Shown piece by piece: positions 1 to 9,336 of a stretch of DNA of 64,000 bases (position 1 is its first letter; each line of letters opens with the position of its first letter). Source of the stretch: Pseudodesulfovibrio sp. 5S69 (GTDB lineage: Bacteria > Desulfobacterota > Desulfovibrionia > Desulfovibrionales > Desulfovibrionaceae); contig NZ_CP146609.1 of NCBI RefSeq assembly GCF_037094465.1, positions 2,351,501 to 2,415,500 on the forward strand, read 5' to 3'. The notes under the pieces are model-generated. The model was not told the origin of the DNA, did not search any database, and saw nothing but the letters and a program-made list of their open reading frames with translations. The position numbers and the translations under genes are program-made.

Positions 1-2
1 GG

Positions 3-908
3 CTGGAGGACGCCATGCGCGGCTTCTGGCACGGGGAGCTGGACGTGCTCGTGTGCACCTCCATCGTCGAGTCCGGCCTGGATTTCCCCAACGCCAACAC
101 TCTGGTCGTGGATCAGGCCCAGCTTTTCGGCCTGGGCCAGCTCTACCAGCTACGCGGCAGGGTGGGACGCAGCGAGCGGCAGGCCTATGCGTATTTCGTG
201 GTCCCGTCCATCAAGGATATTTCCGAAATCGTCCGCAAACGCTTGCGCATCATTCTGGACATGGATTATCTGGGGGCTGGATTCAAGGTGGCCATGGAGG
301 ACTTGCGCCTTCGCGGCGCAGGCAATATCCTGGGTGAAGCCCAGTCCGGGCAGATCGCCAAGGTCGGGCTTGAACTTTTTCTCGAAATGCTTGAGGAGGA
401 GGTCGCCAGGCTGCGCGGCGAGGAGCACGCCGGGGCGTCGGACACGGAACTCAATTTCGTGTTCGAGGCGCATATCCCCGGCGGGTACATCCCGGACTCG
501 CGGGAACGGCTGCGCTACTACCGGGCCCTTTCCTCGGCCGCAACCGACATGGAACTGCGCGAATACGAGGCGGAAATTCGCGACCGTTTCGGCCCGCTGC
601 CCGAGCCGCTGGACGCCTTCTTCGGCGTCCTGCGCATCAAGCGGACCCTGTCCCGGCTCCAGGCGGCCAGGGCCGAGCTCTATCCGGGCCGGGCGGTCAT
701 AACCTGGAAGGACAACGCCATAGCGGTCAACCCCGAAAAACTGATCCACTGGGTTAATGAAAGGGGGGAGGCGGCCCGGCTCATTCCTCCGGCCAAGTTG
801 GAAATCCGATACGACGACGCGCATTCCATGCGGGAGGCGCTGGAATCCACCGCCGCGGACCTCGAAGGCATGCTTGATGCCGAAACCGTGCCGCCGGACG
901 GCCGATAA
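3..908 (+). CDS. mfd: Transcription-repair coupling factor Mfd, C-terminal part
   Basis: The 5' end lies outside the window; the frame is open from base 3 and gives about 301 residues. Mfd is a dsDNA translocase that removes stalled RNA polymerase and recruits UvrA. The visible part begins inside the second helicase half: motif V (TSIVESGLDFP) and motif VI with the arginine finger (QLRGRVGRS) are intact, followed by the RGAGNILGEAQSG stretch and the C-terminal TRCF domain (VFEAHIPGGYIPDSRERLRYYR). The gene ends with TAA and the next gene starts within 10 bases, so it probably heads or sits in the following operon. The family assignment is firm; nothing can be said of the N-terminal UvrB-like part. 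Confidence 0.96.
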   Translation: MEDAMRGFWHGELDVLVCTSIVESGLDFPNANTLVVDQAQLFGLGQLYQLRGRVGRSERQAYAYFVVPSIKDISEIVRKRLRIILDMDYLGAGFKVAMEDLRLRGAGNILGEAQSGQIAKVGLELFLEMLEEEVARLRGEEHAGASDTELNFVFEAHIPGGYIPDSRERLRYYRALSSAATDMELREYEAEIRDRFGPLPEPLDAFFGVLRIKRTLSRLQAARAELYPGRAVITWKDNAIAVNPEKLIHWVNERGEAARLIPPAKLEIRYDDAHSMREALESTAADLEGMLDAETVPPDGR

Positions 909-917
909 CGAGTGAAT

Positions 918-2018
918 ATGAAACGTCACATAGCGATAATCTTTATTTTGGCGGCCCTGCTGGCCGGATGCTCCGGGGACACGGACGACATCGGCATCGT
1001 GGCCCGGGTCAACGGCGCGCCCATCTATCTGAGCCAACTGGAGTTCCAGCACGATCAGTTCCAGGAGGACAGCGTCGGGGCCTATGTCCCCAGCGTGGCC
1101 AAGCTGCGCAAGGAGTACGGCGAGATCCTGTCGGACCTCATCGTCCAGGAGTTGGTGGTCCAGGAGCTGGCCCGCCGCGACCTGTCCGTGACCGACGAGG
1201 AGTTGCGCAAGGCCGAGAACACGGTGCGCGCCGACTACCCCGAGGGGGCCTTTGAACAGGTCCTGGTGGAGGAGTACATCGATCTCAAGTCCTGGCGGCG
1301 GCAACTGCGCTACTACCTGGCCCAGAAGAAGTTTTTCCAGCAGGTCCTCAGGCCGCAGATCAAGATCGACTACAAGGAAGCCGAGAAATACTACCGCGAC
1401 CACATCTCAGATTTTTATCTGCCCGAGAGCCTGCGCATCCTGGTGGTGCGCGGCCCGAGCCGGGAGCTGGTGGTCAAGGCGGTGGAGAAATATCAGAAGG
1501 ACCACGACCAGATGAACCTGGCTACCGCGTTCGGCGAGGTCGAGACCCGGGAGGTGGTGGTCCGCGAAGGGCGGCTGTCCGCCCCCTGGCGCAACGCCCT
1601 GACCGGGCTCAAGCCGGGCCAGGCCAGCGACGTGCTGACCGACCGCTTCGGCTTCGAGGCCCTGGTCCTGCTCGAACGCAGCGAGGCCAAGGTCCTGCCT
1701 CCGGCCCAGGCCTACCCCCTGGTGGAGGAGGCCCTGCTCGAGAAGAAGATGGAGAGCGCCTTCGAAACGTGGCTCTCCGGTGTCCTGGCCAAGGCGGATA
1801 TCCAGGTCAGCGAGCATCTCCTGGAGTCCGCCTCGAAAGCCGGGGAAGGGGATGGGACCGGACCGGACGCCGCCGTTGCGGAGCCGGACGGTTCGGCCGC
1901 GGACGAGGATATGCAACCGGCCCTGCCCCAGGACATGTCTCCGGACGAAGGAAATGGGCAGGAACCGTCCGACGAGGCCATCCCCATGGACCAGATCGGC
2001 ACCGATACGGGCATCTGA
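918..2018 (+). CDS. SurA/PpiC-like periplasmic lipoprotein
   Basis: A 366-residue protein with a lipoprotein signal (KRHIAIIFILAALLAGC), the lipobox cysteine being near residue 18, so it is probably anchored in an outer or inner membrane leaflet facing the periplasm. The mature part starts with a SurA-N-like segment (VARVNGAPIYLSQLE, then a long helical region) and a degenerate parvulin-like stretch around residues 170-270; the C-terminal 70 residues are acidic and low in complexity. It is followed at 100 bp by a second SurA-type gene, so the pair likely works on outer-membrane protein folding. An in-frame GTG at 912 is the alternative start; ATG 918 leaves the better signal peptide. Whether the PPIase domain is catalytically active cannot be told. 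Confidence 0.82.
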   Translation: MKRHIAIIFILAALLAGCSGDTDDIGIVARVNGAPIYLSQLEFQHDQFQEDSVGAYVPSVAKLRKEYGEILSDLIVQELVVQELARRDLSVTDEELRKAENTVRADYPEGAFEQVLVEEYIDLKSWRRQLRYYLAQKKFFQQVLRPQIKIDYKEAEKYYRDHISDFYLPESLRILVVRGPSRELVVKAVEKYQKDHDQMNLATAFGEVETREVVVREGRLSAPWRNALTGLKPGQASDVLTDRFGFEALVLLERSEAKVLPPAQAYPLVEEALLEKKMESAFETWLSGVLAKADIQVSEHLLESASKAGEGDGTGPDAAVAEPDGSAADEDMQPALPQDMSPDEGNGQEPSDEAIPMDQIGTDTGI

Positions 2019-2117
2019 TCGGCCCGTTCGTTGCATAGTCCGCACAAAACGACTAGAATCCGACAACAATTCGGGGGGAGATAGGGAATGAGCCTCCCGA
2101 TTCCAAGGAGTGAATGC

Positions 2118-3089
2118 GTGGTAAAAGTCTTTTCCTTGCTCTTGGGAGCCATGCTCTTGATATGTTCCGTGACGGCACAGGCCGAGGATAAGGTCGTGGA
2201 CCGCATCCTGGTCAAGGTCAACGACTCCATCGTCACCCAGTATGATCTGGACCAGGCGATGAAGCCCGTCTACGACAAGATCAAGGACCGCAAGCTCAGC
2301 GCCAGGGAGCAGGCCCAGGTGCGGCAACTGCGCAGCCAGGCTATAAGCAAGCTCGTCAACGACATCCTCATCCAGCAGGAGATCAAGCGGTTCTCCATCG
2401 ATATCTCCGAAGAGAACATGGACAAGGAGATCGAGCGGGTCCGCAACGAGCGCGGCCTGACCCTGGAAGAGTTCGAGAAGGTGGTGGCCAAGGACGGCCT
2501 GACCATGGAGGAGTTCCGGGCCAGGCTCAAGAAACTGCTCGAAAAGCAGGAGCTCATCGGCCACATGGTCAACAGCAAGGTCGTGGTCACGGACTCGGAG
2601 ATCCAGGATGAGTACAACGCCCGGAAGGACGACTATTCCATGGGCAAGATGGTCGAGCTGGCCATCATTCTCCTGCCGCCCGAGGTCTCCCCGGTGGAGG
2701 TCCGCGAGCGGATCACCAGCGGCGAGATGACCTTTGCCGATGCGGTGGCCAAGTACAGCGTCGGACCGGGCAAGGATTCGGGCGGGTCCATCGGCGAGTT
2801 GAACTGGGACGACCTGGCCGACGAGTGGAAGAGTTCTCTCGACGGCGTGGCGCAGGGCGGCGTGAGTTCGCCGTTGACCATCCAGGGCCATCAGGCGTTG
2901 CTTTCGCCGATCAAGATCAATGACGACCGCATGGTCCCGCTTGAGGATGTTCGGGACGACATCTACAAGGAATTGATGGAGAAGAAGCGGGAAACGGTGT
3001 TTACGGACTATTTCGAGAAATTGAAGAAGAGCGCGGTCATCATCTACATGGACGACTCGCTCAAGCCCGATAATGGAGTAACCCAATGA
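2118..3089 (+). CDS. surA: Peptidyl-prolyl isomerase, SurA type
   Basis: Periplasmic chaperone/PPIase for outer-membrane proteins. After a Sec signal peptide ending ...SVTAQA (cleavage before EDK) comes the SurA N-domain (VDRILVKVNDSIVTQYDLD), a helical core and one parvulin domain (KMVELAIILLP ... FADAVAKYSVGPGKDSGGSIGEL). With a single parvulin domain it is shorter than the two-domain E. coli SurA. I chose GTG 2118 because AAGGAG lies 7 bases upstream and the product then begins directly with a signal peptide; ATG 2088 in the same frame also has a purine-rich upstream and would add ten residues. The stop overlaps the next start by four bases (ATGA), indicating translational coupling with the RodZ-like gene. 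Confidence 0.88.
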   Translation: MVKVFSLLLGAMLLICSVTAQAEDKVVDRILVKVNDSIVTQYDLDQAMKPVYDKIKDRKLSAREQAQVRQLRSQAISKLVNDILIQQEIKRFSIDISEENMDKEIERVRNERGLTLEEFEKVVAKDGLTMEEFRARLKKLLEKQELIGHMVNSKVVVTDSEIQDEYNARKDDYSMGKMVELAIILLPPEVSPVEVRERITSGEMTFADAVAKYSVGPGKDSGGSIGELNWDDLADEWKSSLDGVAQGGVSSPLTIQGHQALLSPIKINDDRMVPLEDVRDDIYKELMEKKRETVFTDYFEKLKKSAVIIYMDDSLKPDNGVTQ

Positions 3090-4087
3090 CATTTCAGGAA
3101 CTCGGCGAGACGCTGCAGCGTGAACGGGAGGCCAAGGGGCTGACCATCAAGGCGGTCATGGAGGCCACCAAGATCAGCCGTGTCATCCTCCTCGCCCTGG
3201 AGAGCGGCGACCGTTCGGCCCTGCCTCACCCGGTGTACACCAAGGGGTTCGTCAAGAGCTATGCCCGCCTGCTCGGCCTCGACCCGGATGAGTTGTCCAT
3301 GGTCGTGGACCGCGAATACCAGATGGAGCAGCCCGATGCCGGGGATCTTTCCTACGACGTGGCGCCCAACGCGGAGAAGGCCTTCCAGGACAACGACATG
3401 GGCTCGGCACGCCGCAGGCGGTCCGTGTGGCCCACCATCCTCATCGTCCTGGCCCTGGCCGGTGCGGCCGTGATTCTGGTGCTCAACCTGAACAAGGCCA
3501 AGCTGCCCGGCTCCTCGGCACCCGCGTCCGTTCCGGCCGAGCAGTCCGTGGAGCCCGCGGAGCCGGCTCCGGCGGCCCCCGAGGCGGTGGCTCCCGAGGC
3601 CGCACCCTCCGAGGACCAGGCCGCTCCCGAAGTCGTACCAGCCGAAGAGCAGGGGGGCCTGGAGGAGACGGGCCAGGCGCCCGCGGCCGAACCCGCTCCG
3701 GCCGAGCCTGCGCCCGCGCCCGCCGAGGCCGCGCCCGCGCAGGAGAAGGCAGCCGCATCCGTTCCGGTCCCCGCCCCGGCCGAGGCCGTGGACGAGGAGG
3801 CCGCCATCACCCAGGAAGGCGCGCCCACCGAACCGAAATACGACCACGTGGTGATCATCCGCGCCACCACCAACAAGGGCTGCTGGATCGGCGTCTGGCG
3901 CGGCGAGGAGACCAAGATGGCCCGCGACTTCGTCCTGCGCAAGGGCGAGCCCCTGCGGCTGATGTTCAACAGCCCCCGCCGTATCCGCATCGGCAACGTC
4001 TCCGGGGTGACCGTGACCTACAACGGCAAGCCCTATGCCCTGGACGCCACCAAGGGCAACATCCAGACCCTCACCTTCGGCATGTAA
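3086..4087 (+). CDS. RodZ-like membrane protein (HTH + DUF4115)
   Basis: 333 residues with a RodZ-like order: an Xre/HTH_25 domain at residues 1-75 (LGETLQREREAKGLTIKAV, followed by KISRVILLALE), one transmembrane helix near 112-134 (WPTILIVLALAGAAVILVL), a long Ala/Pro/Glu-rich linker (about 135-245) and a C-terminal DUF4115 beta-domain (WIGVWRGEETKMARDFVLRKGE). In rod-shaped bacteria RodZ links MreB to the wall machinery; the short helix-turn-helix is a protein-interaction module rather than a proven DNA binder. The repetitive linker is biased to GCC/GAG codons. The gene overlaps surA by 4 bp and precedes recO by 34 bp. Confidence 0.84.
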   Translation: MTFQELGETLQREREAKGLTIKAVMEATKISRVILLALESGDRSALPHPVYTKGFVKSYARLLGLDPDELSMVVDREYQMEQPDAGDLSYDVAPNAEKAFQDNDMGSARRRRSVWPTILIVLALAGAAVILVLNLNKAKLPGSSAPASVPAEQSVEPAEPAPAAPEAVAPEAAPSEDQAAPEVVPAEEQGGLEETGQAPAAEPAPAEPAPAPAEAAPAQEKAAASVPVPAPAEAVDEEAAITQEGAPTEPKYDHVVIIRATTNKGCWIGVWRGEETKMARDFVLRKGEPLRLMFNSPRRIRIGNVSGVTVTYNGKPYALDATKGNIQTLTFGM

Positions 4088-4121
4088 CCGGGCCTTCACG
4101 GCCTACGCGCGGACTGACGGC

Positions 4122-4880
4122 ATGAGCGCCACCGAGAAAGCCCTTGTACTCAAGACCGGGCGATTTCGGGAGGCCGACGTCTGGGTCCGGCTGCTCACCC
4201 CCTCCCGCGGGGTGTTCAACGGATTCGCCTTCGGCGGCAGCCGTTCGCGACGCCGCTTCGTGGGGTGTCTCGACCCTCTGAGCCACGTGCTCTTCACCAT
4301 CGGGACCAACAAGACCGGCACCTATACCGTCCTCGAAGAGGGCAGCTTGCTGCACAATTTTCCCGCGGTCCGCAAGGACCCGGCCAAGACCGGCCTGGCG
4401 GTCAACTGCGTCAAGTTCGTGGAGGCGGTGGAGATCGACCCGAATGACGCCAAGCCCGCCTATGCGCTGCTCCTCGAAACCCTGCACATGCTCGATGAAA
4501 GCGGCGGCGGCAGCGACTTCACGCCCTGGCTTTTCCGGGCCAAGCTGGCCTTTGAGATGGGCTTTACCCCCGATTTCCTGGCCTGCGGGGTATGCGGCCG
4601 TCCGCTTGACTGCGAGTGCGGCCACCGCTTCGGCGTGGAGCGGGGCCAAGTGGCCTGCCGGACTTGTCTTTCGGACGGGAAACCGTTAGAGGGACTTGCT
4701 CGGCCGATTTCCGCAGGGGTCTTGCGCGCCCTGGACTGGATCCAGCACAGCAGGCCGTCGGACTGGGCCACGGTGACCATGGACGGCGAAGTCCGCCGAC
4801 AGGTCAGTCAGTTGATCGAACTTTTCGTCGCCTACCACCTGGGCCTGTCTTGGGAGGGCGGCATGTATAAAAAGGTATGA
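4122..4880 (+). CDS. recO: DNA repair protein RecO
   Basis: RecO loads RecA on SSB-coated ssDNA together with RecR. The 252-residue product has the N-terminal OB fold ([22 protein letters not shown], then [15 protein letters not shown]) and a C-terminal helical domain with a four-cysteine zinc site ([12 protein letters not shown] ... CRTC, about residues 157-185). The open frame extends back to 4035, but that part overlaps the RodZ-like gene and gives a non-RecO N-terminus; ATG 4122 gives the normal family start. Spacing to glyQ is 13 bp, so the two are probably cotranscribed. Confidence 0.94.
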   Translation: MSATEKALVLKTGRFREADVWVRLLTPSRGVFNGFAFGGSRSRRRFVGCLDPLSHVLFTIGTNKTGTYTVLEEGSLLHNFPAVRKDPAKTGLAVNCVKFVEAVEIDPNDAKPAYALLLETLHMLDESGGGSDFTPWLFRAKLAFEMGFTPDFLACGVCGRPLDCECGHRFGVERGQVACRTCLSDGKPLEGLARPISAGVLRALDWIQHSRPSDWATVTMDGEVRRQVSQLIELFVAYHLGLSWEGGMYKKV

Positions 4881-4893
4881 GTTGGAGCCAACA

Positions 4894-5763
4894 ATGAATT
4901 TTCAGGAAGTCATACTGAAATTACAGAATTTCTGGGCAGATTACGGGTGCGCCGTGGTCCAGGCCATGGACATCGAGTGCGGGGCGGGGACGTTCAACCC
5001 CTCCACCTTTTTCCGGGTCATCGGCCCTGAACCGTGGAAGACCGCCTACGTGGAGCCTTCCCGCCGTCCGACCGACGGCCGCTACGGGGAGAACCCGAAC
5101 CGCCTGCAGCACTACTACCAGTTCCAGGTCATCCTGAAGCCGTCCCCGGACAACGTCCAGGAGCTGTACCTTGAGAGCCTGAAGGAGATCGGCATCGACG
5201 CGGCCGCCCACGACATCCGGTTCGTGGAGGACGACTGGGAGTCGCCCACCCTGGGCGCCTGGGGCCTGGGCTGGGAGGTCTGGCTCAACGGCATGGAAGT
5301 CACCCAGTTCACCTATTTCCAGCAGGTCGGCGGCATCGACCTGAAGCCCGTGTCCGTGGAGATCACCTACGGCCTCGAACGGCTGTGCATGTATCTGCAG
5401 GAGAAGGAGTCGGTCTACGACCTCATGTGGAACAACGAGATCACCTACGGCAACGTCTTCCACCAGAACGAGGTGGAGATGTCCAAGTACAACTTCGAGC
5501 TGTCCAACGCGGACATGCTTTTCGACCTGTTCAACAAGTTCGAGGCCGAATGCCTGAAGCTGTGCGAGGAGGGGTTGCCCTGGCCCGCCTACGACTACTG
5601 CCTGAAGTGCTCCCATTCCTTCAACCTGCTGGACGCCCGCGGGGCCATCTCCATCACCGAGCGCGCCACCTACATCGGCCGCGTACGCAACCTGGCCTCC
5701 AAGATTGCCAGGCTCTACGCCGACCAGCGGGAAGAGATGGGCTATCCCATGCTCAAGAAATAA
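4894..5763 (+). CDS. glyQ: Glycyl-tRNA synthetase alpha subunit
   Basis: Catalytic subunit of the bacterial alpha2beta2 glycyl-tRNA synthetase; it charges tRNA-Gly in the cytoplasm. 289 residues, normal for GlyQ, with the characteristic start [17 protein letters not shown], then [38 protein letters not shown] and the [16 protein letters not shown] motif. An in-frame TTG at 4882 would add four residues; I prefer ATG 4894 because TTGGAG sits 6 bases before it. glyS follows after 42 bp. Confidence 0.97.
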   Translation: MNFQEVILKLQNFWADYGCAVVQAMDIECGAGTFNPSTFFRVIGPEPWKTAYVEPSRRPTDGRYGENPNRLQHYYQFQVILKPSPDNVQELYLESLKEIGIDAAAHDIRFVEDDWESPTLGAWGLGWEVWLNGMEVTQFTYFQQVGGIDLKPVSVEITYGLERLCMYLQEKESVYDLMWNNEITYGNVFHQNEVEMSKYNFELSNADMLFDLFNKFEAECLKLCEEGLPWPAYDYCLKCSHSFNLLDARGAISITERATYIGRVRNLASKIARLYADQREEMGYPMLKK

Positions 5764-5805
5764 GCGACGCCTACGTCACGCAATAGATTACACAAGAGAA
5801 GAACA

Positions 5806-7914
5806 ATGGCCGAATTCATTCTGGAAATCGGAACCGAGGAAATGCCCGCCCGCTTCGTCCCCAAGCTGGCGGCCGAGCTCGAGGAGGCCTTTGCCAAGGC
5901 GCTCGCCGAGTCCATGGTCGAGAACGAGGGGGTCAAGTGCTACGCCACCCCGCGCCGAATCACCGCCCACGTGCCGTCTCTGGCCCTGACCCAACTGCAG
6001 GAGGAAGAGACCGTCACCGGACCTCCGGTGCGCATTGCCTATGACGACGACGGCAACCTGACCAAGGCGGGCCTGGGCTTTGCCAAGACCCAGGGCGTGC
6101 CCGAGGACGCGCTGTTCAGGATGGAGACCGGCAAGGGCGAGTACCTGGCCGCCAAGAAGGTGGTCGGCGGCGGCAAGACCGTGGACATCCTGCCCGAGAT
6201 CTGCCGCAAGTGCATCGACTCCCTGTCCTTTCCCAAGAAGATGCATTGGGGAAATTATGACTTCACTTTCGGCCGTCCCGTGCGCTGGCTCCTGGCCCTG
6301 CTCGACGCGGACGTCGTCGAATTCACCGTGGAGAACCTGACCTCCGGGCGCGAGACGCGCGGCCACCGGGTCATGGGTCCCGGCCCGTTCTCCGTGGCCT
6401 CCACGGCCGATTATTTTTCCATTGTCCGCGACCAGTGCAAGGTGGTCATCGACCCGGTGGAGCGCCGGGAGACCATCGTGGCCGAAGGCAACCGGCTGGC
6501 CGAAGCCCTCGGCGGCAGTATCGTCTGGAACGACGGGCTGCTGGACGAGGTGGCCAACCTGGTGGAATACCCCAAACCGCTCATCGGCGACATCGATCCC
6601 CTGTACCTGGAACTGCCGCGCGAGGTCCTGCTGACCTCCATGCAGTCCCACCAGAAGTCCTTTGGTGTGGAAGGGGCCGACGGCAAGCTGCTGCCCCATT
6701 TCCTGACCACCCTGAACCTGGAGCCCCTGGACGTGGCCCTGGTCAAGAAGGGGTGGGAGCGGGTCCTCAAGGCTCGCCTGGAGGACGCCCGCTTCTTCTG
6801 GGAGGCGGACTGCAAGGTGGAGTTCGACACCTGGCTCGAAAAGCTGGACCACGTGGTCTTCCTCGGGCCGCTGGGCTCCGTGGGCGACAAGTCCCGGCGC
6901 ATCGAGGCCCTCTGCCGCAAGCTGGCCGAGACCCTGGACCAGTCACAGTCTATCCTGCCCGGCGAGATCGGGCAGTACGAGCAGGCCGGACGGCTGGCCA
7001 AGGCGGATCTGGTGTCCGAAATGGTCATCGAATTCGACTCCCTGCAGGGCAAGATGGGCGGTATCTACGCCGAGCGCGCGGGACTGGGCGAGATCGTCTC
7101 CCAAGGCATCTACGAGCAGTACCTGCCCGCCGGTCCCGACACCCCGGTGCCGTCCAGCCTGTCCGGCGCGCTGGTCTCCATGGCCGACAAAGCCGACACC
7201 ATGGCGGGCTGCTTCGGCCTGGGCAAGGTGCCCACCGGCGCCAACGACCCGTACGCCCTGCGCCGCTGTGCCCTGGGCATCAGTCGGATCATCATGGAGC
7301 ATGGCCTGGACGTGGACCTGGCGACCTTCCTCAAGGACGCCCAGGAGGCTTACTCCGGCGTGAAGTGGAAGGTGGAGCAGGGGGAGGCCCTGGGCAAGCT
7401 CATGGATTTCTTCGGCCAGCGCCTGCGCGCCCTGTTCACCGGGCAGGGATTCGACACCCGCGTGGTGGACGCCGCGCTGGGCGCCGGGTTCAGGGATATC
7501 CGCACCTTCAAGGCGCGGCTCGAAGCTCTGGCCGAGTTCAGCCGCGGGACCGACTTCGAGCAGAGCGTCCTGACCTTCAAGCGCGCCGCCAACATCATCC
7601 GCAAGCAGGGTGACGAGGCGGGCGAGCCCCTGACCGGCAACTTTGATCCGGATCTGTTCGAGGACGAGCACGAGACCGCCTTCGGGAACAAGCTCGACGA
7701 ACTGGCCCCGCGTTTCGACGACCTCTGGGAGAACGGCGACTTCGGCGGCCTGTTCGGTCTGCTCGGGGAGTTGCGCCCGGCCGTGGACGGCTTCTTCGAC
7801 AACGTCATGGTCATGTGCGATGCTCAAGATGTTCGTTTGAACCGGCTGAATCTGCTCAAGGGGCTGGTGGACCGGCTGGGACGTCTGGCCGATTTCAACG
7901 CCCTGCAGGTGTAG
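5806..7914 (+). CDS. glyS: Glycyl-tRNA synthetase beta subunit
   Basis: 702-residue partner of GlyQ, needed for tRNA recognition. It begins with the family signature LEIGTEEMPARFVPKLAAEL and contains GRPVRWLLALLD, VLLTSMQSHQKSFGV, LEDARFFWEADCK and the degenerate HD-like segment (ISQGIYEQYLPAGPDTPVPS region), ending with a DALR-like anticodon-binding helical part. Length and motifs are complete. The gene ends 18 bp before the rpsT promoter, with no clear hairpin of its own. Confidence 0.97.
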   Translation: MAEFILEIGTEEMPARFVPKLAAELEEAFAKALAESMVENEGVKCYATPRRITAHVPSLALTQLQEEETVTGPPVRIAYDDDGNLTKAGLGFAKTQGVPEDALFRMETGKGEYLAAKKVVGGGKTVDILPEICRKCIDSLSFPKKMHWGNYDFTFGRPVRWLLALLDADVVEFTVENLTSGRETRGHRVMGPGPFSVASTADYFSIVRDQCKVVIDPVERRETIVAEGNRLAEALGGSIVWNDGLLDEVANLVEYPKPLIGDIDPLYLELPREVLLTSMQSHQKSFGVEGADGKLLPHFLTTLNLEPLDVALVKKGWERVLKARLEDARFFWEADCKVEFDTWLEKLDHVVFLGPLGSVGDKSRRIEALCRKLAETLDQSQSILPGEIGQYEQAGRLAKADLVSEMVIEFDSLQGKMGGIYAERAGLGEIVSQGIYEQYLPAGPDTPVPSSLSGALVSMADKADTMAGCFGLGKVPTGANDPYALRRCALGISRIIMEHGLDVDLATFLKDAQEAYSGVKWKVEQGEALGKLMDFFGQRLRALFTGQGFDTRVVDAALGAGFRDIRTFKARLEALAEFSRGTDFEQSVLTFKRAANIIRKQGDEAGEPLTGNFDPDLFEDEHETAFGNKLDELAPRFDDLWENGDFGGLFGLLGELRPAVDGFFDNVMVMCDAQDVRLNRLNLLKGLVDRLGRLADFNALQV

Positions 7915-7932
7915 CGGCGATTGAGAAAAGTC

Positions 7933-7960
7933 TTGACATCAGGCGGGGAGTCCATATAAA
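7933..7960 (+). promoter_or_regulatory. Sigma-70-type promoter of rpsT
   Basis: TTGACA at 7933-7938 and TATAAA at 7955-7960 with a 16-base spacer, directly upstream of rpsT. It separates the ribosomal protein gene from the glyQS operon. The leader to the start codon is about 65 bases. Confidence 0.75.
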
Positions 7961-8034
7961 AGGCACTCCCTTTGGGATGAATAGCAAAACAAACGCTTTT
8001 TAATGCGATAATAAATCGATCAGGAGAAATTACC

Positions 8035-8301
8035 TTGGCCAATCACAAATCCGCCCTGAAGAGGCACCGTCAGAGCTTGAAGCGTCGCGCCCGCAACCGT
8101 GTTTCCAAGACCCGCATCAAGAACACCGTCAAGGCCGTTCGCGTTGCCATCGAGGAAAAGGACACTTCCAAGGCCATGGAGGCCCTGAAGGAAGCCAGCT
8201 CCATCCTGGACCGCGCCGCCCGCAAGAACGTGATCCACGCACGTCAGGCCCAGCGCCGCATCGCCCGGCTCCAGGCCGCCGTCAACAAGATCGCGGAATA
8301 G
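8035..8301 (+). CDS. rpsT: 30S ribosomal protein S20
   Basis: An 88-residue basic protein that binds 16S rRNA early in 30S assembly. The sequence ANHKSALKRHRQSLKRRARN and the C-terminal HARQAQRRIARLQAAVNKIA are typical S20. The start codon is TTG, with AGGAG 8 bases upstream (8022-8026); no ATG fits. A UUG start is also used by E. coli rpsT, where it takes part in autogenous control, so the rare start may be functional here too (inference). It is transcribed alone, between its own promoter and terminator. Confidence 0.97.
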   Translation: MANHKSALKRHRQSLKRRARNRVSKTRIKNTVKAVRVAIEEKDTSKAMEALKEASSILDRAARKNVIHARQAQRRIARLQAAVNKIAE

Positions 8302-8325
8302 TCTCTTTTCGCATTGCTTTCTTCA

Positions 8326-8355
8326 GCCCGCCGCACTTTGTGCGGCGGGCTTTTT
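8326..8355 (+). terminator. Rho-independent terminator of rpsT
   Basis: GCCCGCCGCA (8326-8335), five-base loop, TGCGGCGGGC (8341-8350), then TTTTT. A perfect 10-bp stem. Confidence 0.9.
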
Positions 8356-8399
8356 GCGTTGCCCGCCGAGCTGCGAAGCGCACGAGTTCTCATTATGTC

Positions 8400-8444
8400 T
8401 TGATACGCACAATCAACGAGGTTAATATCGTTTACATTTTAACC
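8400..8444 (+). promoter_or_regulatory. Promoter with overlapping inverted repeat upstream of the tungstate-type binding protein
   Basis: TTGATA (8400-8405), 17-base spacer, TAATAT (8423-8428). An inverted repeat GGTTAA (8420-8425) / TTAACC (8439-8444), separated by 13 bases, covers the -10 box and the expected transcription start. This is where a repressor would bind; the regulator is not in the window. Confidence 0.6.
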
Positions 8445-8461
8445 TGTTCAAGGAGTTGATT

Positions 8462-9310
8462 ATGAAGAGATTGTTGCTGACCTCGTTGATGTTTCTGCTC
8501 CTTATCGGCGGCGCGTATGCCGGGGACGTATCCTGTACGCAGAGCTACGGCGACGGGGGCACGGTCTACAAGTTGGCCACAGGGTCTCCGGGCGAGCTCG
8601 GCCTGCTCAAGGTCCTGGCCGATGCCTTCAACGCCAAGCACGGCACCACCATGTGCTGGGTCAAGGCCGGTTCCGGCAAATCCCTGAGTTTGCTCAAGGC
8701 CGGCGACGTGGACGCCTGCATGGTCCATGCGCCTGCTGCCGAAAAACAGGCCGTGGCCGACGGTTGGGCCGTGGACCGCACCCTGATCGGCTCCAATGAA
8801 TTTTACATCGTCGGCCCCAAAGACGATCCGGCGGGCATCGCCGGTGCCAAGGACGCGGCCGACGCCTACGCCCGCATCGCCAAGGCCAAGGCGCTTTTCC
8901 TGTCGCGCGGCGACAACTCCGGCACCAACAAGAAGGAGCTGGCCATCTGGAAGAAGGCGGGCATCAAGCCCGAGGGCAAGTGGTACGCGGTCACCAAGGA
9001 GTTCATGATGGCCACCCTGAAGCGGGCCAACGCCGACCGAGGGTACTTCATGACCGACAGCTCCACCTGGATCATGGGCAAGAAGGAGATGGACCGCATC
9101 AAGATCCTGTTCCGGGGCGACCCCATGCTCATCAATACCTATCACGCCCTGGCTTCGCCCGCGGGCGCGCCCAACCATGAACTGGCCGTGGAGTTCATCA
9201 AGTTCCTGGCCTCGCCCGAGGGACAGTCCATCGTCGCCGACTACGGCCGCAAGGAATATGGAGAGGGGATGTACAACGACGCGGAATACGCCAAGCAGTA
9301 CGATCATTGA
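8462..9310 (+). CDS. Periplasmic tungstate-type substrate-binding protein (TupA-like)
   Basis: 282 residues with a Sec signal peptide (MKRLLLTSLMFLLLIGGAYA, then GDVSC). The body matches the TupA/PBP-like family: LGLLKVLADAFNAKHG, AGSGKSLSLLKAGDVDACMVHAP, FYIVGPKDDPAGI and the SRGDNSGTNKKELAIWKKAG motif. TupA proteins capture tungstate for an ABC importer; tungsten serves formate dehydrogenases and aldehyde oxidoreductases in sulfate reducers. Unlike classic TupA it lacks the TTTSTxDSG start of the ligand loop (here LATGSPGELGL), so the exact ligand is open. No permease or ATPase gene is adjacent. Start: ATG with AGGAG 6 bases upstream; the earlier TTG 8456 is unlikely. Confidence 0.8.
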   Translation: MKRLLLTSLMFLLLIGGAYAGDVSCTQSYGDGGTVYKLATGSPGELGLLKVLADAFNAKHGTTMCWVKAGSGKSLSLLKAGDVDACMVHAPAAEKQAVADGWAVDRTLIGSNEFYIVGPKDDPAGIAGAKDAADAYARIAKAKALFLSRGDNSGTNKKELAIWKKAGIKPEGKWYAVTKEFMMATLKRANADRGYFMTDSSTWIMGKKEMDRIKILFRGDPMLINTYHALASPAGAPNHELAVEFIKFLASPEGQSIVADYGRKEYGEGMYNDAEYAKQYDH

Positions 9311-9336
9311 GGTCCGTGAACGGAAGAAAGGAGAGG

